Source of the DNA: DATBJJ01 sp963750915
GTDB lineage: Bacteria; Acidobacteriota; Vicinamibacteria; Vicinamibacterales; 2-12-FULL-66-21
Assembly: GCA_963750915.1 (NCBI GenBank)
Contig: CAVVSF010000009.1
Coordinates: forward strand, 806,001-870,000
Length of the DNA: 64,000 nt
Direction: 5' to 3'
Shown here: positions 17,395 to 25,204 of the stretch, in pieces
How positions within the stretch are numbered: the first letter of the stretch is position 1
Layout: the number at the start of each line of letters is the position of its first letter
Notes under the pieces: model-generated
Told to the model about the DNA's origin: nothing
Databases searched by the model: none
Seen by the model: the letters and a program-made list of their open reading frames with translations, nothing else
Translations under genes and position numbers: made by a program

Positions 17395-17400
17395 AGTATA
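17395..17400 (-). promoter_or_regulatory. -10 element of tRNA-Leu
   Basis: TATACT on the minus strand, 21 nt upstream of the mature tRNA 5' end. No convincing -35 is visible. Confidence 0.5.
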
Positions 17401-17418
17401 GCAGGGGCCGTGCGCCGA

Positions 17419-17653
17419 TCAGCCGCGCCGCTGCGGCCGGTTCCGCAGGCGCTGCCAGAAGCCCCAGCCCCGCCAGCCGAGCCACACCAGCACCAGGACC
17501 ACGACTGCTTCGACGATGAGCTCGTTGATGCCGATCGAGACGGCCGCGACTCCAGGCGTCGCGTGCAGCGATCGCCAGGCAAACAGGATCGCAATCGCCC
17601 ATGTCAGCAGGACCAGCGCACCCGCGATCGCGAACAGCTCTGCGCCCGGTCAC
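17419..17653 (-). CDS. Small two-helix membrane protein (probable one-base frame break at its start)
   Basis: One minus-strand frame reads ELFAIAGALVLLTWAIAILF, then SIGINELIVEAVVVLVLVWLGW, then a basic tail WQRLRNRPQRRG and TGA. This is a clean two-helix membrane protein of about 77 residues, but the frame has no start codon after its upstream stop. GTG at 17653, 19 nt after the GNAT stop, becomes its start (MTGRELFAI) if one base at 17641 is dropped. It would then be co-transcribed with the GNAT gene. No family recognised. Confidence 0.45.
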
Positions 17654-17671
17654 ACCGTCGCCCCCGCCCGC

Positions 17672-18154
17672 CTACGCCAGCGGCTTCGCATACTTCAGCA
17701 TCTCGGGCGCAAGACCGGCGCGCTCGTAGAAACGGCGCGCCCGCGCGTTCGCGGCAAAGACATTTAGCGTCAGCAGCGCCTGGCCGCGGTCGCGCGCCCA
17801 CTGTTCCGCGTGCGCCAGCAGCGCCCTGCCGGCGCCGCTCCCTTCCGCCGCTTCAGTCGTCGCGATGACCGAGATATGGGCGTGCCGGGTGCCGAAGAAA
17901 TCGGTGGTCAGCAGGATGTGCAGGCAGCCGGCGACAACACCGCTTCGTTCGGCGATCCAGACCTCGTTGTCGGGCGAACCGTCGCGGACGGCGACGATCA
18001 TGTCGCGGGCGTCCGCCGTCGCGATGTCTTCCGCGCGCCGCCAGGCCGGCAGATCGAACGCCGTCAGCCGCGTCGCGAGCGACTTCAAGTGCGCTTCGTC
18101 GGCAGGTGTGGCAGGCCTGATGCCGGTAGCAGCGGCGGTGGTCGACTCATTCAT
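17672..18154 (-). CDS. GNAT-family N-acetyltransferase
   Basis: 160 residues forming one GNAT domain: an N-terminal IRPATPADEAHLKSLATRL strand and helix, EVWIAERSGVVAGCLHI, HISVIATTEAAEGSGAGRALL (the acetyl-CoA pyrophosphate loop, motif A) and LNVFAANARARRFYERAGL (motif B, with the family FYxxxGF-like ending). It transfers acetyl groups from acetyl-CoA to an unknown amine. Probably in one unit with the small membrane protein downstream. No Shine-Dalgarno before the ATG. Confidence 0.88.
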   Translation of the reverse strand: MNESTTAAATGIRPATPADEAHLKSLATRLTAFDLPAWRRAEDIATADARDMIVAVRDGSPDNEVWIAERSGVVAGCLHILLTTDFFGTRHAHISVIATTEAAEGSGAGRALLAHAEQWARDRGQALLTLNVFAANARARRFYERAGLAPEMLKYAKPLA

Positions 18155-18200
18155 GCTGCCGACGATGATAGGGCAAACAAGCGGGCTGACGTCACCCCGA

Positions 18201-18262
18201 CGGAGCTAAAGCTCCGCCCTACGAGTGAGCCGAGCCCCGAACCCCGAGCCCCGAACCCCGAC
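18201..18262. repeat. Composite intergenic repeat: GGAGCT palindrome plus GAGCCCCGAACCCC units
   Basis: CGGAGCTAAAGCTCCG, a member of the GCGGAGC palindrome family, is followed at about 18228-18258 by alternating GAGCCCCGA and ACCCCGA heptamers. The same heptamers occur in reverse orientation at about 36588-36617, also beside a GCGGAGC palindrome. Confidence 0.7.
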
Positions 18263-18266
18263 GCAT

Positions 18267-19652
18267 TCAAGAGGCGAGAAACTCCGTCAGGTCCACGCCC
18301 TCGAGCGGGCGCAGCGTCTCGACGACGTGGCGCTCGTACTGACCGCCAACCCCACGGGCGCTGGTATCGACGTCGCCGGGAACGCGCTGGTGGTCGGCGC
18401 CGATCAGCGCGATCACAGGATGCAGCGGCTCGCTGCCAATGGTGCGGACGACGACGCCGATCTCGTCGCGATCGGTGCGGACGACCGAGCCGAGCGGAAA
18501 GAAAGTGACGGCATTGACGAACGCCTTGACGAGCGCGGTATTGAGCTTCGTTCCCGCGAGACGCGCCAGCACGAGACACGCCTGTTCGGGCATCGCCGGC
18601 TCCTGGTACGAGCGGGCGCCGGTCATCGCTTCGTAGATGTCGGCGACGGCGACGATCTGGCTGAGCAGGTGCGGCACCGCGCCGTCGCCGAGGTCCGGAT
18701 AGCCGCCGCCGACGACGCTGCGGTGGTGTTCGAGCGCGACGGTCGGCGTCAGCGGCCTGAGCCCCTCCACCTCCACCAGGATCTCGGCGCCGTGCGTCGT
18801 GTGCGCCTCCATCATCTTGCGCTCGCGCTTGTCGAGCGCGCTCGGCTTCTTGAGAATCTCGAGCGGGATGCGGGTCTTGCCGATGTCGTGCAGGAGCGCC
18901 GCTTCAGCGAGCGCCGCGGTCGCCGCGGGGTCGAACCCGATCTGTTTGCCGATCAACAGGCTGAGCGTCGCGACGTTCACCGAATGGCAGTAGGTCAGGT
19001 TCTCGTAGAGCTTCACCGCCAGGATCTGCCCGAGCGCGGCGTTGCTCGCCGCGACCTTCTGAATCAGCAGCGTGACGACGTCGCGGATGGTCGCGAGGTC
19101 GACGCCCTTGCCCGACATCACGTCTTCGAACGTGCGCTCGGTCAGCGCGAGTGACAGCTCGTACGACGGATCGAGCGGCCCGGTCGGCCCGTCCGGCCAC
19201 TGCACGGTCTTCCAGCGCGTGTCGAGCGGCACGAGCCGGCCGAGGCTGATGTGCTGGATCCGCCGCGCCGTCAGCTGCACGTCGATCGGCTCGCCGGTCG
19301 GCGCGTCCTTCAGCTGCCAGAGGAATTCCGAGAGCGCCAGGAGCTCGTGCCGGGTGACGCCCGGCGCGATGTGAATGCTGTCGACGCCGAGATCGGTGAG
19401 CTCCCGCAGGATCTGCGACTGCGCTTCACTATCCTGGCGGAAGACGACGCCGTCGAGGTGAGCCGAGCCATGAATGACGTCGAGCCGCAGGGCCGAAGCG
19501 GTGCGGATGTGGCGCTGCACCGTGTCGTCGAGCTCGGTGAGCTTCTGCTCGATGCTCGGATGTCCTGGCGGATAGAGGCCAGTCAGCCGACGCAGGCTGA
19601 CGAGGCCTTTGAGCAACGCCACGGGATCGAGACGATCGGTATCGGCACTCAT
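18267..19652 (-). CDS. HD-GYP-type phosphohydrolase protein
   Basis: 461 residues, no signal or membrane segment. Residues about 1-210 are an unrecognised helical region starting LDPVALLKGLVSLRRLTGLYPPGHPSI. Residues about 215-400 form an HD-GYP domain: HSVNVATLSLLIG, the metal pair in LLHDIGKTRIP, HTTHGAEIL, LEHHRSVVGGGYPDL (the GYP segment, in a GGGYP form) and IVAVADIYEAMTGARSY. This domain hydrolyses cyclic di-GMP or related cyclic dinucleotides in active members. A C-terminal domain of about 60 residues resembles the VVRTD-type tail of such proteins. It follows a 750-residue helical-repeat gene after 21 nt, so the two are probably co-expressed. Confidence 0.85.
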   Translation of the reverse strand: MSADTDRLDPVALLKGLVSLRRLTGLYPPGHPSIEQKLTELDDTVQRHIRTASALRLDVIHGSAHLDGVVFRQDSEAQSQILRELTDLGVDSIHIAPGVTRHELLALSEFLWQLKDAPTGEPIDVQLTARRIQHISLGRLVPLDTRWKTVQWPDGPTGPLDPSYELSLALTERTFEDVMSGKGVDLATIRDVVTLLIQKVAASNAALGQILAVKLYENLTYCHSVNVATLSLLIGKQIGFDPAATAALAEAALLHDIGKTRIPLEILKKPSALDKRERKMMEAHTTHGAEILVEVEGLRPLTPTVALEHHRSVVGGGYPDLGDGAVPHLLSQIVAVADIYEAMTGARSYQEPAMPEQACLVLARLAGTKLNTALVKAFVNAVTFFPLGSVVRTDRDEIGVVVRTIGSEPLHPVIALIGADHQRVPGDVDTSARGVGGQYERHVVETLRPLEGVDLTEFLAS

Positions 19653-19673
19653 GTGACAGCTGCGATCTCGATG

Positions 19674-21926
19674 CTATTCTCGTGCAGCGGCTGACGGCGC
19701 CAGGATGGTCCTGGCCTGCCGCGCGACGCGAACCAGTTTGGGATTCCAGAAGCGGTAGCGCAGCGGCACCAGCGGTTCGAGCACGGGCCCGAGGTTCTGT
19801 GCGCCGTTCTGCACCGCGCGTTCAATCAAGCGTCCGGCGATTTCCGGATGACGGAGGACGAACTCGCGCCGTGCCAGCAGCTCGCGCACCTGACGGTCGG
19901 CCTCCGGCCGGGGAAAGTGCCACAGCGACTGCTCGGCGGCGCTGCCGATCCAGCCTTTGCCTTCGTCGACCTGCGCCGCGACGAGGGCCGCGGCGCGCGG
20001 CGTGCCGACGCGCGCCAGAGCGCGGAACGCTTCACGCACCGCCTGCTCGTCGGGGCTCGTCAGCAGCGCGCCGAGTGGCGCCTCGAAGCCGGCGCCGGCA
20101 TGACCGAGCACGCGGGCGATGACCTTGTGCATCGCGGCGTCAACCGTTCTGAGCGATGCCGCCAGGGCGGGCCCGACGAGGCGCGCATGATCGCAGAGCA
20201 GCTGTACGGCGGCGGCACGTCCAGCGTCGCCGGCCCGCGGCGCCTGGTTCTGGACCGCGGTGAGCAGCGCCGGCCCGAGGCCGGGGCCAAGCGCGGCGAC
20301 GATGGCGCCGGCTGCGGCGCGCCCGCCGTCGCCGTCGGCCGCGAGCTCGACCAGCCGCGCCGCTCGATACATCGTGCACAGCTCGCCAAGGCCGGCGGCC
20401 AGTACCGCGGCGACGTCGGGCCGCGATTCGACCAGGCCGTCGGCGAGCTCGCGCTGATGGCGGAGCCACACGGCGAGCTCCTCGAACCGTCCCTCGGCTT
20501 CGAGCGCCTCGAGATGCGTCGCCGCTTGGGCGATGAATCGCTGCACCAGCTCGGGATTGGGCTCGAGGCGAACCAGCCTGAACAGGCACGCCAGCCGCGC
20601 CAGCGTGATGTCGCTGTGGACGATCGCCTCTCGAATGCCGTCGATCGCCCCCCGGGTCGCGTCGTCCATGCCGAGGTCGAACGCGGCGAACTCGGCGAAG
20701 CTGCGGGCCTTTTCGCGATCGATCCGCATCAGCTTGCGGGCGTGGGCATCGAGGCCTGCATCCGGCGCCGACGGGCCGGTGCGGGCGTCGACCTTCGCCT
20801 GGACCATCGGCAGCAGCGTCGCCTGGCGCTCGGCGGGCAGGTCGAGCCGCGCCAGCGCGGTCGTCACTACCTCCGGCGCCGCCGTCTCGAGATCGAGGAG
20901 CAGGCAGAGCGACTCGGCGAGATCGAGGTCGGGAAAGTCCTTGAGGACGCTGCCGTCGATCTTGCCGTCGAGCAGGCCGGGCAGGATGGTGCGGCGCAGC
21001 AACGACTGCCGCCGCTCCGGCGCGAGGTCGAGCACGGCCCGCGCCAGCTTGGCGAACATCACGCGCGAGATCCGCGGATCGAGCGCCGCGAACAGCCTTG
21101 CCACGTCGCTGAACTTGCGGCTCAGCGCGTCCCCGTCGCCTTCGACATCGCTGACGTCGTCTTCGGTGAGGCGGAGGAGCATGCCGGCCAGCGTGGCGGG
21201 GTCCTGCGCCAGCAGCGCGAGGTCGACGAGCGAGACCTGCTCGAACCGGGTCGTCGGATCGACGCGCACCCAGCCCTTGTCGGGAGGATAAAGATGATCG
21301 ACCGGCCCGCCGGCGGCAAACAGCTGCTCGCGCGTACTGCGCTGATGGGCGATGAGGGTCGAGATCGCCGCCGCCGGCGGCGCGACTTCGAGCACCTGCG
21401 GGCGATGCGCGATGCGGAGGCCGATGCGGCTGACGCCGTGCTCCTCCAGCAGATCGATGAGGCTGGCGTGCAGGCCATGCCGGCTGTCGCACTGGACGAG
21501 ATCGAAGCAGAAGCGGGCCAGCTCGCGCGCCGACGCGTCGCGCTCGATGGTCAGCTGGGCGATGTCGGCGGCGTGCAGGCGGCGGGCGAGCTCGTGCTCG
21601 ACGATGGTGCCGGCGCCGACACCGGCCTCGTCGACGATCAGCTCGCGCGGGGCGACCCTGGCCGAGATCTGATCGCGCGATTCGAGCGCGGCCAAAGCCC
21701 GCTGACAGGCGTCGACCGCGCTGGCGCACATCTGGCTGCCGGGCGGGTAGGTGTGGAACTGCTGCACGGCGCGTGCGAGCAGGTGCAGCACGTCGTCGAC
21801 CGACGCCGCGTCGGCCGGACGAGGCGCAGCCCGCCGCTGGCCGCTCAGACTTGTCGACGGCCCATCAGAACTGTAATCGGCGGGGTCGCTGCGAGCCCCG
21901 GCGTATCGGTGGTCGCGGTCGTGCAT
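19674..21926 (-). CDS. Large helical-repeat (HEAT-like) protein paired with HD-GYP gene
   Basis: 750 residues from ATG 21926; upstream extension of the frame overlaps the propeller gene and is not natural. The N-terminal 250 residues contain DDVLHLLARAVQQFHTYPPGSQMC and a REL/TIERDASARELARF region, weakly like the N-terminus of the adjacent HD-GYP protein (LKGLVSLRRLTGLYPPGHPS). The centre and C-terminus are long runs of antiparallel helices with GTPRAAALVAAQVDEG and AVREAFRALARVG, typical of HEAT repeats. No catalytic motif. It may be a scaffold or regulator of the HD-GYP enzyme encoded directly downstream (inference from context). Confidence 0.7.
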   Translation of the reverse strand: MHDRDHRYAGARSDPADYSSDGPSTSLSGQRRAAPRPADAASVDDVLHLLARAVQQFHTYPPGSQMCASAVDACQRALAALESRDQISARVAPRELIVDEAGVGAGTIVEHELARRLHAADIAQLTIERDASARELARFCFDLVQCDSRHGLHASLIDLLEEHGVSRIGLRIAHRPQVLEVAPPAAAISTLIAHQRSTREQLFAAGGPVDHLYPPDKGWVRVDPTTRFEQVSLVDLALLAQDPATLAGMLLRLTEDDVSDVEGDGDALSRKFSDVARLFAALDPRISRVMFAKLARAVLDLAPERRQSLLRRTILPGLLDGKIDGSVLKDFPDLDLAESLCLLLDLETAAPEVVTTALARLDLPAERQATLLPMVQAKVDARTGPSAPDAGLDAHARKLMRIDREKARSFAEFAAFDLGMDDATRGAIDGIREAIVHSDITLARLACLFRLVRLEPNPELVQRFIAQAATHLEALEAEGRFEELAVWLRHQRELADGLVESRPDVAAVLAAGLGELCTMYRAARLVELAADGDGGRAAAGAIVAALGPGLGPALLTAVQNQAPRAGDAGRAAAVQLLCDHARLVGPALAASLRTVDAAMHKVIARVLGHAGAGFEAPLGALLTSPDEQAVREAFRALARVGTPRAAALVAAQVDEGKGWIGSAAEQSLWHFPRPEADRQVRELLARREFVLRHPEIAGRLIERAVQNGAQNLGPVLEPLVPLRYRFWNPKLVRVARQARTILAPSAAARE

Positions 21927-22050
21927 CAGCAATGAATCGCGTGATTTAACGTCGCTCCCGGCGCCGCCGCGCCGGTGCTGTGCGGGCACCGCGCGCCGGC
22001 GTGTCTCAGGACGGGGCAAGAAACACGCCGCGCGGGTGCGAAGCGGCGGG

Positions 22051-23373
22051 CTACTGCGGCTGTCGTGGAGCTGGACTAAGCGGGACGCGATGGATGAAGA
22101 GATCGAGGTCGCCGCGTCCGTCGTCGGCGCCGGTGGCGTGCCGGGAGGAGAAGGCGACGACCTGGCCGGCCGCGTCGAGCGCCGGGCCGCCGCTCCATTC
22201 CATCCAGCCGCCGAGTTCGTCCTCGCTGAGCCGACGGGTCGTGCCGGCGACGCGATCGAAGAGGAACACGTCCCACAGCAGATTGATGTCCTGGTCTCTT
22301 GCCGGGCAGGCCTCGCCGCAGACAAGGTTCGAGGCCTCGGATTGAAAGGCGACGAAGCGGCCGTCCGCCGAGATGACCGGGTGCATGCTGGCGCCGTTCG
22401 GGCTCGCCCCGCCGACGGCGCGGCTGACGCGGGCGACTTCCTCCTTTTCACGATCGAAGACGAAGACATCCGTGCCGCGGTTGCGATCCGGTTCGGCGAC
22501 CAGGTTCGACGCGTCCGATGCGAACGTCACGAACCGCGCGTCGTCGCTCACCGACGGATACGAGCTGTCGCCGTTGGCGCGAGCGTCGCGGCGCGGCCGC
22601 GAGACCAGCCGGGTGGTGCCGCCGACGAGATCGCGGAGGAAGATGTTGCGGACGCGCGCCTCGGCGGCGCCGGCCGACGCCGGATCGAGCGGCGCGGTGG
22701 AGGCGAACGCCAGCCATCGCCCGTCCGGGCTGAGGCTGGGCGAGATGCTGTCCCCGGCCGGCAGCTGTTCGTTCGCCGAAGTCAGGCTGACGCGCCGGAT
22801 CTCGCCCGAGGCCAGATCGACGAGGTAGACGTCTTCACGCCGACCGTTGACGTCGGTCCCGGGCACGAGCGTCGTCGCCGCCGACGAGAACGCCACGACG
22901 TGGCCGCGGCCGCTGATCGCGGGCTGCCGGCTCCACGCCAGCAGTCCTTCCCCCGCGACCGTCTCCGTCAGCGACCGTGAGAGCAGCGTCATCCGATCCC
23001 GGACGATGATGTCGACGCGCGGCAGCTCCGCTCCGTGGCGCGCTTCGAAGACGATGAGGCGGCCGTCGCCGCTGAGGCGGGGATAGCCTGCCTGGCCATC
23101 CCCGGGATCGACGCTCTCGAGCGTGACGCGACCGCTCGTGCGATCGAGGACGTAGACGTCCGGCTGACGGTCGCTGTCAGCCGGCACGAGCCGCGCCCAC
23201 GATTCGAACGCGACGTAGCGCCCGTCGGCACTGACGTCGGCCGTGCGAGCGGCGCGGGCGGAGCGCAGGCCGTCCGCCTGCGGCACCGTCACCACCGCGT
23301 GGCGATCGGCCGCGAGCCAGATCAGCGTCGCGCATGCCCAGATGCTCGCCGTCCTCTGCGTCGGGATCGCCAT
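22051..23373 (-). CDS. Secreted TolB-like (PD40) beta-propeller protein
   Basis: 440 residues. The N-terminus has a weak export signal. The rest is a six- or seven-bladed propeller built from repeats of SADGRYVAFES ... VYVLDRTSGRV, SGDGRLIVFEA, SGRGHVVAFSS ... VYLVDLASGEIRRVS, SPDGRWLAFAS, SDDARFVTFAS and SADGRFVAFQS. The SxDGRxVAF strands are the mark of the WD40-like PD40 family. Such proteins sit in the periplasm or on the surface and usually bind other proteins. The upstream gene (a secreted protein with an HExxH motif) ends 15 nt before it, so they form a two-gene unit. Confidence 0.82.
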   Translation of the reverse strand: MAIPTQRTASIWACATLIWLAADRHAVVTVPQADGLRSARAARTADVSADGRYVAFESWARLVPADSDRQPDVYVLDRTSGRVTLESVDPGDGQAGYPRLSGDGRLIVFEARHGAELPRVDIIVRDRMTLLSRSLTETVAGEGLLAWSRQPAISGRGHVVAFSSAATTLVPGTDVNGRREDVYLVDLASGEIRRVSLTSANEQLPAGDSISPSLSPDGRWLAFASTAPLDPASAGAAEARVRNIFLRDLVGGTTRLVSRPRRDARANGDSSYPSVSDDARFVTFASDASNLVAEPDRNRGTDVFVFDREKEEVARVSRAVGGASPNGASMHPVISADGRFVAFQSEASNLVCGEACPARDQDINLLWDVFLFDRVAGTTRRLSEDELGGWMEWSGGPALDAAGQVVAFSSRHATGADDGRGDLDLFIHRVPLSPAPRQPQ

Positions 23374-23388
23374 CGGCTGCTCGCGGGC

Positions 23389-24015
23389 CTACCAGTTACG
23401 AACCAGCCGGCGCGCCGCGATCGTCACCAGCGTCATCTCGTCGGCGACCTGGCGTCCGATGCGAATGGCGCGGACGGTTTCGTAGGTGGCCTCGGAGGCG
23501 CACTCGCACTGGCGGACGCCGCTGTCGCGAATGCGCGACATGTCGCCGAGCGGAATGCCATCGAGCTGTTCGATGACGTGCTCGATCTCGTGGGCGATGA
23601 GCTCGGCGGTTCGGGCCGAGAGCGGGACGAAGATCGAAGCCTGCAGCCGCTCGCCCGCGTCGCGAGTGATCGTGGTCCACGCCGCCACGCCTTCTCGCGC
23701 CGACGTCGCCGCCTGGATCGTCACGCTCGACCCGGTCGCGGCGGCGAGCCGCTGGCATTGCCGCCGGAACGTCGGCGAGCGCCGCAGCATCTCGTCGACG
23801 ACCGACGCGAACAGTGAGCTAACGGTGAGGTTGGGGGCGGGGCCGGCCGGGGCAGCGTCGGCGCTGCGGCTGGCAACGTAGACGCGAACCGCGTCGCGCG
23901 ACGCATCAGCCTGTTCGGCGCCGCGGACAGTGTGCGTTTGCGCGAATCCTGGCACGCTTGAAACGCCGAGGACACACACGCCAACGGTTAACAGCAAAGT
24001 ACCGCGAAGTGTCAT
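23389..24015 (-). CDS. Secreted protein with HExxH motif, possible metalloprotease
   Basis: 208 residues with a signal peptide (1-25, ending VPGFA). Residues about 75-200 contain two helices, then a strand SIFVPLSARTAELIAHEIEHVIEQLDG, in which HEIEH is a potential zinc site, followed by CECASEATYETVRAIRIGRQVADEM. The position of the motif in a helix after a hydrophobic strand fits a small zincin fold, but a third ligand is not obvious (E185-region or H are candidates). It heads a unit with the PD40 propeller gene. Family not recognised. Confidence 0.65.
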   Translation of the reverse strand: MTLRGTLLLTVGVCVLGVSSVPGFAQTHTVRGAEQADASRDAVRVYVASRSADAAPAGPAPNLTVSSLFASVVDEMLRRSPTFRRQCQRLAAATGSSVTIQAATSAREGVAAWTTITRDAGERLQASIFVPLSARTAELIAHEIEHVIEQLDGIPLGDMSRIRDSGVRQCECASEATYETVRAIRIGRQVADEMTLVTIAARRLVRNW

Positions 24016-24121
24016 GTGTCACGTCCAATCCGCGTGAAGTCTGCAGATTGGACGGGGCGCAGGCGCTATTGGTTCACCCATCGCATGTCGATGGGAGGGA
24101 CGAACGTGAGCGATGAGGTCG

Positions 24122-25093
24122 CTAGGCGCGGGGACGATCGGCGACGCTGGCGCGCAGCTCGACGCGGTCGACGCCGCGCAGCAGGCCGATGGTGACGGTC
24201 GTGCCGATCCGCTCCTCGGTCATCAGGCGGTGCAGATCGTCGAGGCTCGTCACCGGCTGATCGTCGAGCGTGACGATGATGTCGCCGTCGCGGACGCCGG
24301 CGGCGCGGGCGGGACCGTCGGGCTCGAGCGAGATGACGAGGACGCCGCTCTGCTGCGAGAGGCGATGGAACCGGCTGACCCGGCGCAGCAGCGGGACGTC
24401 CTGGCCGGCGACGCCGAGAAAGCCGCGGCGCACGCGCCCGTCGCGGAGCAGGGCCGGGAGAATCGTCAGCACGGTGCTGATCGGCACCGCAAAGCTCAAG
24501 CCCTGGCCGCCGGCGATGATCGCGGTGTTCACGCCGACCACCGTGCCGGCGCTCGTCACTAGCGGCCCGCCCGAGTTGCCGGGATTGAGGGCGGCGTCGG
24601 TCTGGATGACGTGCTCGATCAGCCGCCCCGTGCGCGCCCGCAGCGACCGTCCCAGCGCGCTGACCACGCCGGCGGTCACGGTGTGCTGGAAGCCGTAGGG
24701 GTTGCCGATTGCCACCACGAGCTGACCCGGCCGCAGCGCGCGCGAGTCGCCGAACTCGACCGCCAGCAGATCGTCCGCGCTGATGCGGATGATGGCGACG
24801 TCCGTGTCCCGATCCTGACCGATCAAGTCCGCCTGCCGTTCGCGGCCGTCCGGCAGCGTCACGTCGATAGCCGACGCGCCGTCGACGACGTGGCTGTTGG
24901 TAAGGATGAGTCCGTCGGTCGTGAAGATGAAGCCCGAACCGCTGCCGGCCTGGGTCGGCGTCCGCCGTTCCTGGCTCTTCGTTCGGACGTCGATGTTCAC
25001 CACGGACGGCGACACCCGCTCAACCGCGTGGATGACGGTTCGCGAGTAGGCGTCGAGGAGCTCGTATTCCGGGAGTGGAGAAGGGCGTGCCAT
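24122..25093 (-). CDS. S1C serine protease of the HtrA/Deg type with one PDZ domain
   Basis: 323 residues. The protease domain has the full triad: H68 in LTNSHVV, D98 in DTDVAII and S174 in NPGNSGGPLV, with SGSGFIF at the start. One PDZ domain covers about 225-315 (GVLVISLEPDGPARAAGVRDGDIIVTLDD). Family members degrade misfolded proteins in the periplasm. Here the protein starts MARPSPLPEYELLDAYS directly before the catalytic domain, with no signal peptide or membrane anchor, so it may be cytoplasmic or its export signal is missing. The antiporter gene lies upstream on the same strand, separated by a TTCGAA repeat. Confidence 0.9.
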   Translation of the reverse strand: MARPSPLPEYELLDAYSRTVIHAVERVSPSVVNIDVRTKSQERRTPTQAGSGSGFIFTTDGLILTNSHVVDGASAIDVTLPDGRERQADLIGQDRDTDVAIIRISADDLLAVEFGDSRALRPGQLVVAIGNPYGFQHTVTAGVVSALGRSLRARTGRLIEHVIQTDAALNPGNSGGPLVTSAGTVVGVNTAIIAGGQGLSFAVPISTVLTILPALLRDGRVRRGFLGVAGQDVPLLRRVSRFHRLSQQSGVLVISLEPDGPARAAGVRDGDIIVTLDDQPVTSLDDLHRLMTEERIGTTVTIGLLRGVDRVELRASVADRPRA

Positions 25094-25154
25094 GGGTCGC
25101 TACCCGATATGACGCCGGGCTGTCGCCCTCAGGTCCCGGAGAGCTTCGCACTTC

Positions 25155-25201
25155 CACTTCGAACTTCGAAGTTCGAACTTCGAAGTTCGAAGTTCGAACT
25201 T
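25155..25201. repeat. Tandem palindromic TTCGAA repeat
   Basis: Six or more overlapping ACTTCGAA/TTCGAAGT units in about 47 nt form interlocking inverted repeats between the antiporter stop (25205) and the HtrA start (25093). It can fold as a hairpin on either strand. The local sequence is far less GC-rich than the genes. Confidence 0.85.
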
Positions 25202-25204
25202 TCT

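Noticed and set aside
18228..18262. CRISPR-like repeats
   Set aside because: The heptamer runs have no spacers of uniform length and no cas genes lie nearby; they are simple tandem repeats.
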